NCBI RefSeq assembly: GCF_001881495.1
Contig: NZ_LUKY01000032.1
Span: 62,001 to 126,000, forward strand
DNA length: 64,000 bases
Reading direction: 5' to 3'
From: Candidatus Rickettsiella isopodorum
Lineage (GTDB): Bacteria > Pseudomonadota > Gammaproteobacteria > Diplorickettsiales > Diplorickettsiaceae
Shown piece by piece: positions 54,639-62,133 of this stretch (position 1 is the stretch's first letter; every line of letters begins with the position of its first letter). Made by a program: the position numbers and the translations under genes. The notes under the pieces are model-generated. The model did not search any database and was not told where the DNA came from. It saw only the letters and a list, made by a program, of their open reading frames with translations.

Positions 54639-54968
54639 ATGAAAGCAAAGTTATTTGTTATCTTAGGCTTAATCGCATTACCTATGGCCGCCACGATAGC
54701 CATGAGCAATCATCGTGCTATGCAAAAAGAAACCACGGGTCAATATGTTGACAGTAGTGTCATCACTTTAAAAGTAAAATCTAAACTATTAGCCGACCCT
54801 GCGATAAAAGGTCTTGCTATTTCAGTCATGAGTTATAAAGGTCAAGTCAAACTCACCGGTTTTGCGGATAATTGGTCACAAAAACAAAAAGCCGGTATGC
54901 TTGCTAAACAAGTCGAAGGTGTCACCGGTGTCACCAATAACATTGTTGTGAAAAAAATGCATCGCTAA
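54639..54968 (+). CDS. BON-domain periplasmic protein (OsmY-like)
   Basis: 109 residues: signal peptide (MKAKLFVILGLIALPMAATI) then a single BON domain (~40-107), with VITLKVKSKLLADPAIKGLA, GQVKLTGFADNWSQKQKA and VEGVTGVTNNIVV. BON domains bind phospholipid or envelope surfaces; OsmY-type proteins are induced by osmotic stress. SD AGGAG is upstream, immediately after repeat copy B. Confidence 0.85.
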   Translation: MKAKLFVILGLIALPMAATIAMSNHRAMQKETTGQYVDSSVITLKVKSKLLADPAIKGLAISVMSYKGQVKLTGFADNWSQKQKAGMLAKQVEGVTGVTNNIVVKKMHR

Positions 54969-55018
54969 GCTTGAACCGTATTTTTTTCCAGGTAAAAAAT
55001 AAAAAAAGTTAATATAAA

Positions 55019-55044
55019 GAAAAACAAGGTTTAACCTTGTTTTT
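55019..55044. terminator. Bidirectional terminator between BON gene and slt
   Basis: AAAAACAAGGTT / AACCTTGTTTTT perfect stem with T-tracts on both strands between convergent genes. Confidence 0.85.
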
Positions 55045-55099
55045 CTTATTTCTCACCCAACAACCCACTATCAAAAAACGCTGTATGAGAAAAATTAGT

Positions 55100-56950
55100 T
55101 TAAATTTGACTATAAATACTACGCGCTAAGCGCACACTTTTTACGTAATCACGTGTTTCTTTCCAAGGTAAAATTTCCACCCAAACATCTTTCGGTAATC
55201 GCTGATACAAACCTTGAAAGCGTTTAATCCGATTAGGACCCACGTTATAAGAAGCTGTTGCTAAAGTTGCATTACCATCAAATAATTTTAATAATTGTCT
55301 TAAATAAGTACTGCCTAAACGAATATTCTGTTCTGGATCGAGTAAATTGACTCGACGTAAAGCCAAATCACGCGCCAACTGCTTACCCGTACTCGGCATA
55401 ATTTGCATTAAGCCTAATGCCCCTGCACTGGATTTAGCATTCCACATAAAAGCACTTTCTTGGCGCATAATCGCCCAGACCCAAGCCGAATTTAAATGCG
55501 TTTTACGCGCTGCAGCCAGTACTGAACGTCGATACGCAAAAGGGAAACGTAATCTAATATCATTGTGAATATTTGCTTTGCTGGCACCAACGATAGCTAA
55601 ATCATACCAGCCCCATTGTTTAGCCAATTGTGCAGCCGCTTCGCGTTCTGGCACACTTAAGCTATCCAATGCCCATAACCATTCCTGGCGTGCCTCACCA
55701 ACAAAACCTAAGGCCAGCAATTCTTTAGCACGTTGTATAGCTGAATTATTTTTCAGCGCTTGACGATCACCCACCCTGCTGCGCGTAGTAGGATGATAGT
55801 TTAATTTCAAACGTTGACTCGCTAACACACCATAATAATCAACCTCTTTAGCTAGGCTTGCATAAATGCTATTCGCCGCTGCGGTTTGTTGTGTCTCCGC
55901 TAATGCCCTCGCCCGCCAATATCGCCAACACGCTTGGTGTTGTTCTTTTCGTGATAGATGATCCAACCAAAAAAGCACTTTCTCCCATTGACCCGTTAAT
56001 AAACTATTTCGTACCCGCCACTCACGTAACGTCGCATCTGCATAAGCCGGTTTAATTTGTTTTAACCAATCACCTGCTGTGCTGTGACCTCGCCTGGCTA
56101 AACCGACAGCTAAATCGGCTAATATCCTCTGTTTTTCTGATTCGGTTAAATCATAACTTTTACTCATTTTCGACCAGTTTTCTGCCAATTCTATCGGATC
56201 CTTATTCGCTAAGCGTTTCATACCAAACAATACAATTTTTCGGTCGATAGCATTATCAAGATCAAATTGATCACTCTGCTCAACTAATAAAGGATGACGT
56301 TGTACTTGATACCAACGCTTAATTTTTTGGCGTTGTGTCGGCGGTAAAAATTGTGCCATATGTTGTACGACATTCCTATTATTTTTGCTCATTGCTCGAT
56401 CTAATTTTTTCCAAATTAATTCCGAATTCAATCCTCCTGATTGTTCCCAACGACTAAAAACTTTACGACACACGCTAGGAGGTGAATTAACGTGTAACCA
56501 AAGTGTTGATATTTTTCTGAAAGCTAATGATTTCTGCTGAGTGGCTAATAACGATTGCAGGTAGTAACACTGTAATGGTGTACCATAAATAGGTTGATAA
56601 TAATGGATAAAATCTTCCCAATGTTGTTTTTTAGCTAAATAACCCAACCAATCAGCACGTAACCTTACGGCTAATGGTGTATCATTATAGGCTTGCAAAA
56701 ACTCGTCGATTTCATCACTACTTGTATAAGGCCATTGTTGTTTTAATTTGATAAAAATTAAGTAAGGATATAAAGGATAATCTTTTAGTTTGACTTTTAA
56801 AACAGAGAATTGTTGATAATGTTTACTCATTAACAACTGTCTCGCCTGCCAAAATAGTTTTCGTTGTTGATCTTTATTCTCAGCGTGAGCTAAACATGGC
56901 CAAGTTAATACTAAACCTATAATAAAAACGGTACTTTTTATCGTCCCCAT
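55100..56950 (-). CDS. slt: Soluble lytic murein transglycosylase (Slt70-like)
   Basis: Periplasmic enzyme cleaving peptidoglycan to 1,6-anhydromuropeptides. 616 residues (E. coli Slt70 is 645): signal peptide MGTIKSTVFIIGLVLTWPCLAHA, a long alpha-helical superhelix, then the C-terminal SLT domain with the catalytic Glu in AIMRQESAFMW, KSSAGALGLMQIMPSTG and ATASYNVGPNRIKRF. The gene is divergent from rmuC with 27 bp between, so the promoters overlap. Confidence 0.94.
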   Translation of the reverse strand: MGTIKSTVFIIGLVLTWPCLAHAENKDQQRKLFWQARQLLMSKHYQQFSVLKVKLKDYPLYPYLIFIKLKQQWPYTSSDEIDEFLQAYNDTPLAVRLRADWLGYLAKKQHWEDFIHYYQPIYGTPLQCYYLQSLLATQQKSLAFRKISTLWLHVNSPPSVCRKVFSRWEQSGGLNSELIWKKLDRAMSKNNRNVVQHMAQFLPPTQRQKIKRWYQVQRHPLLVEQSDQFDLDNAIDRKIVLFGMKRLANKDPIELAENWSKMSKSYDLTESEKQRILADLAVGLARRGHSTAGDWLKQIKPAYADATLREWRVRNSLLTGQWEKVLFWLDHLSRKEQHQACWRYWRARALAETQQTAAANSIYASLAKEVDYYGVLASQRLKLNYHPTTRSRVGDRQALKNNSAIQRAKELLALGFVGEARQEWLWALDSLSVPEREAAAQLAKQWGWYDLAIVGASKANIHNDIRLRFPFAYRRSVLAAARKTHLNSAWVWAIMRQESAFMWNAKSSAGALGLMQIMPSTGKQLARDLALRRVNLLDPEQNIRLGSTYLRQLLKLFDGNATLATASYNVGPNRIKRFQGLYQRLPKDVWVEILPWKETRDYVKSVRLARSIYSQI

Positions 56951-56977
56951 AGCACATTCTAAGAGTAGGAAAAATTT

Positions 56978-58174
56978 ATGCCCCTCTATTTTATATATAT
57001 CACTTTAGCTCTGCTTACCAGCTTAATCGGTTTTACGTTGTTGCATTTTTATAAATTAGAACGTCAACATGACAAACTCATTCAAATGGAAAGTCGTTGG
57101 ACAGATATCAATCGTTTATTAAATCAACTGCATGATGCACGGGTAATTGATCAACGTCATACGGCTGCCAATAAAGAGCAGCTGTTACTTGAGCTCAATA
57201 CCTATCGACAACAATTTGATCGACACCAACTCAGTAGTTTAAAACTGCTACAAGATAGTTTACAGCAAGGGTTGCAACATATTAGTCAACGTATGGATAA
57301 ATTAACCGAAAACACGCAAGAAAAATTACTTGCCATTAGTGGTCAAGTTGAAAAACGTTTATTCGATGGGTTTGCCCAAACCACTGCCACCTTTGCAGAT
57401 GTTGTGAAGCGACTGGCATTGATTGATGAAGCACAAAAACGCATCACCGAACTTTCCAGTAATGTCGTCAATTTGCAACAAATTCTTGCCGACAAACGTT
57501 CGCGCGGTGTTTTTGGTGAAGTGCAATTAAATGCCTTAATCGAAAATGTCTTACCCGCTAAAAATTACAGTTTGCAACATACCTTAAGTAACGGTAAACG
57601 TGTCGATTGTCTGTTATTGTTACCCGCACCCACTGGTAGCATCGCCATCGATGCTAAATTCCCTCTAGAAGGCTTTCGAAAATTAACCGAAATCGATCAG
57701 CCAAAAAGTGAGCAGCGCGCCGCAGCGGCACAATTTCGTCAAGATATTCGCCATCATATCCAAGCCGTCGCAAGTAAATATATTATTCCCGGTGAAACCT
57801 CAGAAGGTGCGTTATTGTTTATTCCTGCTGAAGCTATTTTTGCTGAAATTCACGCCCATTATTATGACTTAGTCGAAGAAGCGCAGCGCCAGCGTGTCTG
57901 GTTAGTCTCGCCGACGACTATGATGGCGGTACTAACCACCACCAGCGCTATCTTAAAAGATGCAGCAACCCGTGAACAAATTCATTTAATCCAAGAACAT
58001 CTCAGTGTTTTGGCCAAAGATTTTTCACGTTTTAAACAACGAATGGATCATTTATTCCGCCATATTCAGCAAGCTTATACCGATATTCAAGACGCTAAAA
58101 CCTCTGCAGATAAAATCACCTCGCGTTTTGAAAAAATAGAAAAAGTAGAGTTAAGTGCTGATTTGTTGGAATAA
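56978..58174 (+). CDS. rmuC: RmuC-family DNA recombination protein
   Basis: 398 residues: an N-terminal membrane segment (FIYITLALLTSLIGFTLLHF), a coiled coil (~30-170), then the RmuC nuclease-fold domain (RSRGVFGEVQLNALIENVLP, VDCLLLLP, IAIDAKFPLEGF, ALLFIPAEAIFAEI, RVWLVSPTTMMAVL) and a C-terminal helix. E. coli RmuC limits inversions at short repeats. The IDAKFPL segment carries the conserved acidic/Lys pair of the PD-(D/E)XK-like fold. Confidence 0.94.
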   Translation: MPLYFIYITLALLTSLIGFTLLHFYKLERQHDKLIQMESRWTDINRLLNQLHDARVIDQRHTAANKEQLLLELNTYRQQFDRHQLSSLKLLQDSLQQGLQHISQRMDKLTENTQEKLLAISGQVEKRLFDGFAQTTATFADVVKRLALIDEAQKRITELSSNVVNLQQILADKRSRGVFGEVQLNALIENVLPAKNYSLQHTLSNGKRVDCLLLLPAPTGSIAIDAKFPLEGFRKLTEIDQPKSEQRAAAAQFRQDIRHHIQAVASKYIIPGETSEGALLFIPAEAIFAEIHAHYYDLVEEAQRQRVWLVSPTTMMAVLTTTSAILKDAATREQIHLIQEHLSVLAKDFSRFKQRMDHLFRHIQQAYTDIQDAKTSADKITSRFEKIEKVELSADLLE

Positions 58175-58201
58175 CACACTGCCCATTCGGGTAATTTCTT
58201 C

Positions 58202-58220
58202 AATTGGTTATGGGATAAAC
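58202..58220 (+). repeat. 19-bp copy of the Tus-gene upstream repeat
   Basis: AATTGGTTATGGGATAAAC is identical to 24889-24907 upstream of the Tus-like gene. Here it lies between the rmuC stop and its terminator and is single, not inverted. Confidence 0.7.
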
Positions 58221-58232
58221 AAAATCCTAATA

Positions 58233-58262
58233 GAACCCCCCCGTACGAGACGGGAGGTTTTT
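58233..58262. terminator. Terminator between rmuC and the DUF378 gene
   Basis: A run of seven C ending CCCGT pairs with ACGGGAGG around ACGAG, followed by TTTTTT on the plus strand. Confidence 0.75.
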
Positions 58263-58280
58263 TGACAAACCGATTAGAAT

Positions 58281-58505
58281 TTAAGGTACTGAAACATGGT
58301 TTTTACAACAACTAATCGCACGGACAAGTACATAAATAGCACTTAAACCAACGATAATATAAATAATTCTCGCTATCGGACTGTAATCTCCAAAGATGCC
58401 GGTAATTAAATCAAAGTGAAATAAACCGACTAAACCCCAGTTCAAACCACCGATAAATAAGATAACTAGTGCAATCCAGTCTAAAACGCTCGGACTTTTG
58501 AACAT
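58281..58505 (-). CDS. DUF378 (YuzA-like) small membrane protein
   Basis: 74 residues with two or three membrane segments and the DUF378 pattern LDWIALVILFIGGLNWGLVG, then IARIIYIIVGLSAIYVL. Function unknown. ATG 58505 has GGAG about 8 nt upstream; a longer frame to 58547 has no such support. Confidence 0.85.
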   Translation of the reverse strand: MFKSPSVLDWIALVILFIGGLNWGLVGLFHFDLITGIFGDYSPIARIIYIIVGLSAIYVLVRAISCCKNHVSVP

Positions 58506-58746
58506 AAATACTCCTTTATTTAAGCAAGTGAAACTCACATACCACACTAAAACGTCTTATTTTTGGTTCATTTGTCAGTAATACCCCCTTACTGTAGCTC
58601 AAAAATTTAAGATAAACAAATTTTACAACGGAAGAATCTTTCTATAAATTTTTATAGCATCGTAGGAGATCATTACATTTTAAGATTTGTTAATAATTAA
58701 TAATAAGTATTTAAACTAATACTAAACCTCAATTAAGGAGTGATTA

Positions 58747-60390
58747 ATGAAAGATAACTGTTATGTCTACGTTATCGATCTCAGTCTTCGTAAAGGGAAA
58801 ATCGGGCAATATAGCGAAGCCCTAGTTTTTGAGTGTCAACCTTTTCTTAGCTCCCATTTAGGCGGAAACTCAAAATGGAGTTATAAAAAGGCCTTTGCAA
58901 AAGCCTTTCCTCATGCACATATGAAGATAGATGTACAAGGAAATTTAACCCACGTAGTTTCCGATAAACCCTCGCACCGTATATTAATAAAAAATTCTGA
59001 ACGGGTCTCAACCAATGACTTTGTTAAAATTAGCCAAGGTAACTATTATAAGCATGTCCATACCGGCTCTTTTGAAATCGAGATTGATAAATTAAACAAT
59101 AAAGTCTTACAACGACTGTATTTACCTGATGAAGTCTCACCCGAATATCGTATACTTCAGTCAAATACTGCACCTGAAGCATTAATAGCCGATATTTCTA
59201 TGTATTTTAGTGTTAAAGGGATCTCAAAAATCGTTTTAAAATCAGCTATCAGTCATGAAGGCAAAGGAAATCTCTTTATTGACATCAAAGATAAAGAAGC
59301 ACTAAAGCAAGGTATCAAGCAAATGCGCAAACTCAATGCGAATACCAAATACTTTCTTGCTGAAGAACAAAAAGAATTTCCGCGCGTAAGTAGAAAAACC
59401 GAAGAACAAAAATCTGGTCATTTAACTTATCGCCTGGTTGGCATTGCTAACCCAGAGGGCGATTTAGGTCATTTTATTGCGTCTAAATCGATCTCAGACA
59501 GCATAGACTCTCACCAACGGATAAAAATGAAATGTTATTTTGATCACCCTGGAAAAACACATGATCGCAAAAGCGGATGGCCACTGGAAGCCTGTGGACC
59601 CAAAGATAAATATTTTGGCCTAGGTGAAAATAAAGTCGACATCGATCCCGTCTTAATGGATAAACTCAGCAAACGTATGTATCAACTGTATGCGGATATC
59701 AAATCGATGAGCGAAGAAGAATTTGCACAACATTTTGATTCTTTAGTTGCGTATAAAAATACGTTAATCTCAAGAGAAGAAAAAATAAACCAATTTACAA
59801 TTGAAGAAAAAAAAGAAAATGAATTAGTCAACACACCCAATCTGCGTGCCTATACACTAGCGGCAACTGCCCATCCCCCCTTAGCGAGTTCTATCGCCAG
59901 TGAAATGATTAAAACTAACACCGTTGAGCTATCAAAGTTAGAGAAGCTACGCTACTACAATAATAATGACATTGAGCCCTTTTTAAATGCAATGCGCAAC
60001 CAAAATCAATTTGCTGGATTGAAAACAGCAAGTACCGATCAATTAAACTATTGTATACAAGAATATGGCTTTGACGTGCAAATAACGAGACGTGCTAAAC
60101 AATTACTTACTAAAAAGCAGCGTATTAATCCAGACAAACAGACAGATCCTATCCCGCCACAAGCAGGGCCTTCCGATTACAAATGGTACAAGGCTTCCTT
60201 TCTTAATCATCCTGGACAATCAGCAACAGAAATCACAGAAAATTCCTCATCTGGACTTGCTACGTCAAATAACCGCCCTATTACAATCTCTCGATTATCT
60301 GGATCTACTTTATTTAGCATGATCCAATCAGACTCTGCTCAAGCAAAAAAAGATCAAGAAAAGCAAAAAAAAAGAGATTATGCAAAATAA
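58747..60390 (+). CDS. Protein of unknown function, possible secreted effector
   Basis: Not recognised. 547 residues, hydrophilic, no signal peptide or membrane segment. SD AAGGAG is ~7 nt before the ATG. A central segment (~165-270: IVLKSAISHEGKGNLFIDI, then KYFLAEEQKEF and LTYRLVGIANPEGDLG) faintly resembles the ATP-grasp arrangement (Lys before a Gly loop, then an acidic strand), but this is weak. Residues ~380-560 contain helical and Ser/Pro-rich parts, and the C-terminus is strongly charged (QAKKDQEKQKKRDYAK). A polar, charged C-terminus without signal peptide is compatible with type IV secretion. It has its own 240-bp upstream region and a following inverted repeat. Confidence 0.6.
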   Translation: MKDNCYVYVIDLSLRKGKIGQYSEALVFECQPFLSSHLGGNSKWSYKKAFAKAFPHAHMKIDVQGNLTHVVSDKPSHRILIKNSERVSTNDFVKISQGNYYKHVHTGSFEIEIDKLNNKVLQRLYLPDEVSPEYRILQSNTAPEALIADISMYFSVKGISKIVLKSAISHEGKGNLFIDIKDKEALKQGIKQMRKLNANTKYFLAEEQKEFPRVSRKTEEQKSGHLTYRLVGIANPEGDLGHFIASKSISDSIDSHQRIKMKCYFDHPGKTHDRKSGWPLEACGPKDKYFGLGENKVDIDPVLMDKLSKRMYQLYADIKSMSEEEFAQHFDSLVAYKNTLISREEKINQFTIEEKKENELVNTPNLRAYTLAATAHPPLASSIASEMIKTNTVELSKLEKLRYYNNNDIEPFLNAMRNQNQFAGLKTASTDQLNYCIQEYGFDVQITRRAKQLLTKKQRINPDKQTDPIPPQAGPSDYKWYKASFLNHPGQSATEITENSSSGLATSNNRPITISRLSGSTLFSMIQSDSAQAKKDQEKQKKRDYAK

Positions 60391-60409
60391 ATACTAATCC
60401 GTAGTTAAC

Positions 60410-60446
60410 GAGTTAATCAACACGCACTGAGCCTATTGATTAACTC
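60410..60446 (+). terminator. Inverted repeat after the 547-aa gene
   Basis: GAGTTAATCAA (60410-60420) and TTGATTAACTC (60436-60446) are perfect inverted copies with a 15-nt loop; a T-rich stretch begins about 24 nt later. Terminator likely but not classical. Confidence 0.45.
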
Positions 60447-60510
60447 TACTAAATCTAGACTAATCGGGGTTTTTCTTTTTCCATGTCAGACACCGTTGGC
60501 TGATCAAAAA

Positions 60511-60880
60511 TTAACGTAGCAAGCGTTTCATCATAATTTCATCATAAGATTGCTTAGTCAATGTGCTTTTTCTATCCATTCTGAGTTTACCTTCCTCTTC
60601 GATATATTTAAAACAATCGGGCAAATCAGCTTCTCGTAATGCAATCGACATTTCGACCCGTCGACGAGTCACTCATAAAAATAAAGATGATATAACCCAC
60701 CTACTTTAAATAAAGAGGCTTCATGAGGGGAACCATCAATAATGAAAGCATTATCCAAGACTTGCTCAAATTCAAAAAAAATTTCTTATTTTTTTCGAGG
60801 AAATTCACTATCTAATTTTGTCAATGCTTCTTTATCAATTTGCGCAAAAATACTCGGTAATATTTTTTATACTAAAAAAA
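60511..60880 (-). pseudogene. Decayed protein-coding gene, family not recognised
   Basis: On the minus strand three short reading frames follow one another in protein-like order: ILPSIFAQIDKEALTKLDSE (ending in a stop), then FEQVLDNAFIIDGSPHEA through HLYFYE (stop), then VTRRRVEMSIALREADLPD through IMMKRLLR (stop at 60511-60513). The amino-acid composition looks real, and the frames change at AT-rich runs, so two frameshifts are likely. The last part alone could be a 46-aa ORF from ATG 60651. The remaining ~100 bp to uspA show nothing else. Confidence 0.5.
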
Positions 60881-60977
60881 TTTAAATCGAGCCATTAAAA
60901 AACTAAAGAGTAGCAAGACAGTTTATCTCGCTGATTGACGTATAGTGACTGACTTATCAGGTTATGATATGAACACT

Positions 60978-61424
60978 TCAAGCTTTTAGCTCAGGTATTT
61001 TCACCACTAACGCATCACAAGATAAGTGATGGATGACCGCGCTGGCGGTAGAACCAAACAATACACCAATACCATGTCGACCATGACTACCAATGATAAT
61101 TAAATCTGCTTTTAACTGCTTCATTTTATCCAGTATCACCACCTTAGGCGATCCGACTTCGACAAATTGCTGTTTAGCGGGAATATCAAATTTTTTCGAC
61201 ACTTCAGCCAATTGTTTTTGCGCTTCAGCGAGCATTTCGCCTTCTAAATCGATGACGGCAGGATAAGCTTGTGCCACACCGTAGGCATTGATATGTTCCA
61301 CCGCATGGATTACGGACAAGCGGCTATTCCCTCCTTTAACTAAAGCATGAGCGCGCTTTAATATGATTTCATCACAGGTTGGATGTAAATCTATCGCTAC
61401 TAAGATATTTTCATAAATGGCCAT
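60978..61424 (-). CDS. Universal stress protein, UspA family
   Basis: 148 residues, a single USP domain: MAIYENILVAIDLHPTCDE at the N-terminus and the nucleotide-binding pattern IGSHGRHGIGVLFGSTASAV (G-2x-G-9x-G-S/T), ending in VVKIPE. It therefore belongs to the ATP-binding USP type. Cytoplasmic stress-survival protein. It lies downstream of tRNA-Pro on the same strand. Confidence 0.93.
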   Translation of the reverse strand: MAIYENILVAIDLHPTCDEIILKRAHALVKGGNSRLSVIHAVEHINAYGVAQAYPAVIDLEGEMLAEAQKQLAEVSKKFDIPAKQQFVEVGSPKVVILDKMKQLKADLIIIGSHGRHGIGVLFGSTASAVIHHLSCDALVVKIPELKA

Positions 61425-61627
61425 AGCTTATCTCCCGATTTTAGGTAACAGCACAAATTCCTTTTAATGCAAATTTCCATTCCACCAATTTATCCTACAC
61501 TAAGCCAACAAAGATAAACAGTAATTATTGGTAAACAGCGAATGATTTTAGCGCACTTAAAATCTTTTTGGTCATTATTCATTCTATTTAATCGGTAAAA
61601 ACAGGTAAACGATGAGTCAATCGATGT

Positions 61628-61704
61628 TGGTCGGGGCGACTGGATTTGAACCAGCGACCACCTACACCCCATGCAGGTGCGCTACCAGGCTGCGCTACGC
61701 CCCG
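61628..61704 (-). tRNA. tRNA-Pro (anticodon GGG)
   Basis: Minus-strand cloverleaf: acceptor CGGGGCG / CGCCCCG with discriminator A and encoded CCA, D-arm GCGCAGCCTGGTAGCGC, anticodon stem CCTGC / GTAGG with loop ATGGGGT (anticodon GGG, G at 37), and T-arm CTGGTTCAAATCCAG. 77 nt including CCA. It closely resembles enterobacterial tRNA-Pro and lies just downstream of ihfA. Confidence 0.95.
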
Positions 61705-61827
61705 AAGAGCGCACATTGTAATGTCCGTCGTGTAAACTCGCAACTACAAATTAATCACCGTAATAACATCCCCTCTCTAAAGATCATCATAGCGATAAAA
61801 CCAGCCATATAATAAATGAAACGAATA

Positions 61828-62127
61828 TTAACTTTTTTGAGTCTTTAATTGTGATTTTAATTTCTGACTTGCTTGAAACAACACTACATTCCGCGAAGTC
61901 ACCAAGGTAGTAGCGCCGGTTTTTGGATTTCGCCCTGGCCGTTCCTTTTTTCTACGGCGTCGAAAACTCCCTAAACCGGAAATTTTTACTGACTCTCCTC
62001 TTTCTAAAGCTAATATAATCTCTTCAAAAAAAGCATCCGCTAGTTTTGTGGCTAAAGGCCGGCTAAGACTTGGATCTTGTTGTCTCAAGCTGTAGATCAA
62101 ATCCGCTTTGGTTAAAACTTGACTCAC
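61828..62127 (-). CDS. ihfA: Integration host factor alpha subunit
   Basis: DNA-bending nucleoid protein acting as a heterodimer with IhfB. 99 residues of the HU/IHF fold: TKADLIYSLRQQ, the KISGLGSFRRRRKKERPGRN turn and the DNA-binding arm with the intercalating proline in RNPKTGATTLVTSRNVV. It sits 6 bp after pheT, the conserved pheT-ihfA order. Confidence 0.96.
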   Translation of the reverse strand: MSQVLTKADLIYSLRQQDPSLSRPLATKLADAFFEEIILALERGESVKISGLGSFRRRRKKERPGRNPKTGATTLVTSRNVVLFQASQKLKSQLKTQKS

Positions 62128-62133
62128 AGTACT

